This document shows, piece after piece, positions 55,091-58,709 of a stretch of DNA of 58,709 bases. The DNA lies in the NCBI GenBank assembly GCA_026129255.1, contig JAHCIJ010000004.1, positions 1-58,709 of the forward strand. The letters run 5' to 3'. Origin of the DNA: Anaerolineales bacterium. Its GTDB lineage: Bacteria > Chloroflexota > Anaerolineae > Anaerolineales > UBA11579. The notes below the pieces were generated by a model that was not told the DNA's origin, did no database searches, and worked only from the letters and a program-made list of their open reading frames with translations. The translations under genes and the position numbers were made by a program. Numbering within the stretch: the stretch's first letter is position 1; the number at the start of each line of letters is the position of its first letter.

Positions 55091-56080
55091 GTGTTGAACG
55101 ATCTCTCTCCCTCTCGCAATCTAGCCCTCGAACTGGTGCGTGTGACGGAGGCAGCCGCGCTGTCCGCGGCGCGCTTCATGGGCCGCGGCGACAAGCCGGC
55201 GGGTGACCAGGCGGCGGTGGACGGGATGCGTTTGGTGCTCAACAGCATCGAGATGTCAGGTGTCGTCATCATCGGTGAGGGGGAGAAAGATGAAGCGCCC
55301 ATGCTCTACAACGGTGAGCAAGTGGGTTTTGGCGGCGAGCCGGAAGTGGATATTGCCGTGGACCCGATCGATGGCACCCGCCCGCTGGCCGAAGGCCGCC
55401 TGAACTCGATTGCCACCGTGGCGGTGGCGCCGCGCGGCACCATGTATGACCCCGGCCCGTTTGTGTACATGAACAAGATCGCCGTCGGCCCAGCGGCCAA
55501 AGGCGCCATCCATGTCGAGCGCAGCATCAAGGAGAATTTAGAAGCGATCGCCAAAGCCAGCGGGAAGCGCATTCAGGATTTGGCGGTCATCATGCTGGAC
55601 CGCCCGCGCCACGAAGAGCTCAAGGCCGAGGTGCGCCGCTGTGGGGCGCGCATCCGCATGATCGATGATGGCGATGTGGCCGCGGCGCTGATGACCGCCA
55701 TGCCCGATTCTGGCATCGATGTGCTGCTGGGTATCGGCGGCACGCCGGAGGGCGTGCTGGCGGCCTGCGCCTTGCGCGCCATGGGCGGCGAGATCCAGGG
55801 CAAGCTGTATGCCCGCAATGAGGATGAGCTGCGCCGCGGCCGCGAGATGGGCTATGACTTTGACAAGATTCTGACCATGGATGACCTGGTGTCGTCTGAG
55901 GATGTGTTCTTTGCCGCCACCGGCATCACCGATGGCGAGCTGCTGGACGGCGTCAAGTATTCGGCCACCGGGGCGCGTACGCACAGTCTGGTGGTGCGCG
56001 GCACTACCGGCACCGTGCGTCAGATCATTGCCAACCACAGCTTTGAGAAGCTGGAGAAGATCAGCCCCATTGACTATTAG
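55091..56080 (+). CDS. glpX: Class II fructose-1,6-bisphosphatase
   Basis: Gluconeogenic phosphatase of the GlpX type, 329 residues. The metal and substrate sites are visible: GEGEKDEAPMLYNGEQVG (about 57-74), VDPIDGTRPLAEG (about 94-106) and GIGGTPEGVLAACALRAMGG (about 216-235). Initiation could be GTG at 55091 or TTG at 55094. The AGGAG site at 55084-55088 is better spaced for the TTG, which would give MNDLSPSRN. It lies 15 nt after cdsA and before acs, so a switch between acetate use and sugar synthesis may be co-expressed here. Confidence 0.94.
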   Translation: MLNDLSPSRNLALELVRVTEAAALSAARFMGRGDKPAGDQAAVDGMRLVLNSIEMSGVVIIGEGEKDEAPMLYNGEQVGFGGEPEVDIAVDPIDGTRPLAEGRLNSIATVAVAPRGTMYDPGPFVYMNKIAVGPAAKGAIHVERSIKENLEAIAKASGKRIQDLAVIMLDRPRHEELKAEVRRCGARIRMIDDGDVAAALMTAMPDSGIDVLLGIGGTPEGVLAACALRAMGGEIQGKLYARNEDELRRGREMGYDFDKILTMDDLVSSEDVFFAATGITDGELLDGVKYSATGARTHSLVVRGTTGTVRQIIANHSFEKLEKISPIDY

Positions 56081-56106
56081 TCTCATATAGACTGCCCGGA
56101 GCAGGC

Positions 56107-58041
<1,935 letters not shown>

Positions 58042-58054
58042 TACTAGGACTAGC

Positions 58055-58426
58055 GTGACGATCTCTCGCTTGCACCATCTGGTGCTTTTTTGCGCTGATA
58101 CTGAACGCTCCCGCGTTTTTTACGAGGCACTGGGTTTCACGTACTTGCGCGGCTACGAGGGCATGCACTGGTTTGCACTGGGGGATGCGGAGCTGATGCT
58201 GCACCCTGCAGAACCAGGCGAGAAAGCCGGGGCGCCCGTCATCCACTTCGCCACTCCAGATGTGGACGCCCTGTTTGCGAGGGCCGTGGCGGCCGGTTTG
58301 CAGCCCCTTGATCACCAGAACCCGGGTGACCTGATGCAGGCGCCGGTGGTGCGCCCCTGGGGAGACCGTGAGTTTGAACTGGCCGATCCTGATGGGCAGT
58401 GGCTGGCCTTCACGGAGGCGGCATAA
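58055..58426 (+). CDS. VOC/glyoxalase-fold protein
   Basis: A 123-residue vicinal-oxygen-chelate fold protein, start GTG at 58055. It opens LHHLVLFCADTERSRVFYEALGF (split at TERS), with His in the usual first metal position, and has APVIHFATPDVDALFARAVAAG in the middle. It ends VVRPWGDREFELADPDGQWLAF, containing the Glu ligand. Members include glyoxalases, dioxygenases and antibiotic-binding proteins, so the substrate cannot be named. It follows acs after 13 nt. Confidence 0.87.
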   Translation: MTISRLHHLVLFCADTERSRVFYEALGFTYLRGYEGMHWFALGDAELMLHPAEPGEKAGAPVIHFATPDVDALFARAVAAGLQPLDHQNPGDLMQAPVVRPWGDREFELADPDGQWLAFTEAA

Positions 58427-58443
58427 GCGGTTTGGGTTGCAAA

Positions 58444-58472
58444 TTGACATTGAATTGGGGCGGTGGTATAGT
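58444..58472 (+). promoter_or_regulatory. Consensus sigma-70 promoter of the SAM-riboswitch transcript
   Basis: TTGACA (58444-58449) and TATAGT (58467-58472) are separated by 17 nt, with a TG before the -10. This is the best promoter match in the window. Confidence 0.85.
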
Positions 58473-58523
58473 CTCGCCCGACAACTGAATACTGCCCAGC
58501 GTGCCAAGAACACGGCACGCATT

Positions 58524-58622
58524 TCATCCAGAGAGGTTAAGGGAATCGGCCCGTTGAAACCTCGGCAACCCCCGCTACGCGGAAGGTGCCAAATCCGACA
58601 GAAATTTTCTGGAAGATGAGAG
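58524..58622 (+). ncRNA. SAM-I (S-box) riboswitch aptamer
   Basis: The conserved words of the S-box appear in order: cagagaggtt, gggaatcggcccgttgaaacc (split at cggccc), tcggcaacc, ggtgccaaatcc and, at the end, gaagatgagag. The 5' and 3' ends (cat...atgag) can close the P1 helix. It lies downstream of a consensus promoter and upstream of a terminator, the usual arrangement for turning off methionine or SAM genes when SAM is plentiful. Confidence 0.93.
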
Positions 58623-58641
58623 GGTGCAAAAATTCCTGTTC

Positions 58642-58672
58642 ATTTGCCCTTCTCTGCTGTCTGAGGGCAAAT
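58642..58672 (+). terminator. Expression-platform terminator of the SAM riboswitch
   Basis: A perfect 9-bp stem (atttgccct with agggcaaat) and a 13-nt loop are followed by five T residues. It lies between the aptamer and the start codon at 58699. Confidence 0.88.
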
Positions 58673-58698
58673 TTTTGTTTAACGGAGGCTTGTTGTTT

Positions 58699-58709
58699 AT
58701 GAGTAGCAC
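58699..58709 (+). CDS. Start of a SAM-riboswitch-controlled gene, cut by the window edge
   Basis: ATG at 58699 has a GGAGG site 9 nt upstream and follows the riboswitch terminator. Only MSS and part of a fourth codon are visible, so the product cannot be named. Genes behind SAM-I riboswitches usually make or import methionine, or make SAM. Confidence 0.75.

Overview
The window is about 58.7 kb of GC-rich bacterial chromosome, densely coded on both strands, with no rRNA, tRNA, CRISPR array, transposase or phage gene that I could find. Gene content suggests a Chloroflexota bacterium close to Anaerolineae: LysM/M23 lipoproteins with Pro/Thr-rich linkers, tandem-GNAT proteins, a DM13 protein, a GAF-rich signalling set, a GyrA with a basic tail, and many start codons placed 6-10 nt after a TATAAT-like box. 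This assignment is inference; there is no rRNA to confirm it.

Layout. 1-5.4 kb: comEC, a DM13 protein, an aldo/keto reductase and a tandem GNAT acetyltransferase. The GNAT gene is preceded by a 33-codon ORF and two tandem terminators whose arms can pair with each other. 5.4-10.4 kb: a small membrane protein, a squalene/phytoene synthase-like enzyme, a geranylgeranyl-reductase-like flavoprotein, an M24 peptidase, a phosphoesterase and a ferritin-like protein. 10.4-16.3 kb: a lipid kinase, a helicase-associated protein and trehalose-phosphatase facing trehalose-6-phosphate synthase, whose 3' ends overlap by 79 bp; then tsaD. 16.4-24.8 kb (minus strand): uvrA, the release-factor cluster prfA-prmC-tsaC, and an SbcC/Rad50-type ATPase. 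24.9-33.2 kb: an OsmC protein, a repeat-filled gap, three tandem paralogous LysM-M23 lipoproteins, and gyrA. 33.4-39.7 kb: a two-kinase/one-regulator cassette, a double-HTH regulator and a REC-PAS-GAF-GAF-HD-GYP protein. 39.8-48.7 kb: GNAT, DsbA-like, DUF554, a ComEA-like HhH protein, thrC-thrB, ftcD, a CapA-like lipoprotein and dcd. 48.7-58.7 kb: a second repeat-filled gap with a gene remnant, birA with a 72-aa membrane protein, then rpsB-tsf-pyrH-frr-uppS-cdsA followed by glpX, acs and a VOC protein, ending in a SAM-I riboswitch at the head of a gene cut by the window edge.

Functional themes. Translation and its fidelity: prfA, prmC, tsaC, tsaD, rpsB, tsf, frr. DNA uptake and maintenance: comEC, ComEA-like, uvrA, sbcC, gyrA. 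Envelope: uppS, cdsA, the M23 trio, CapA-like, and isoprenoid enzymes. Stress: trehalose, OsmC, ferritin-like. Signalling: two histidine kinases, an OmpR-type regulator and a c-di-GMP phosphodiesterase.

The items most worth following up are the attenuator-like leader before the GNAT gene (5208-5391), the recurring leaderless promoter design, the three-gene LysM/M23 cluster with a shared Asp-rich loop and conserved cysteines, the histone-H1-like tail of GyrA, and the synonymous-only remnant of the 72-aa membrane protein.
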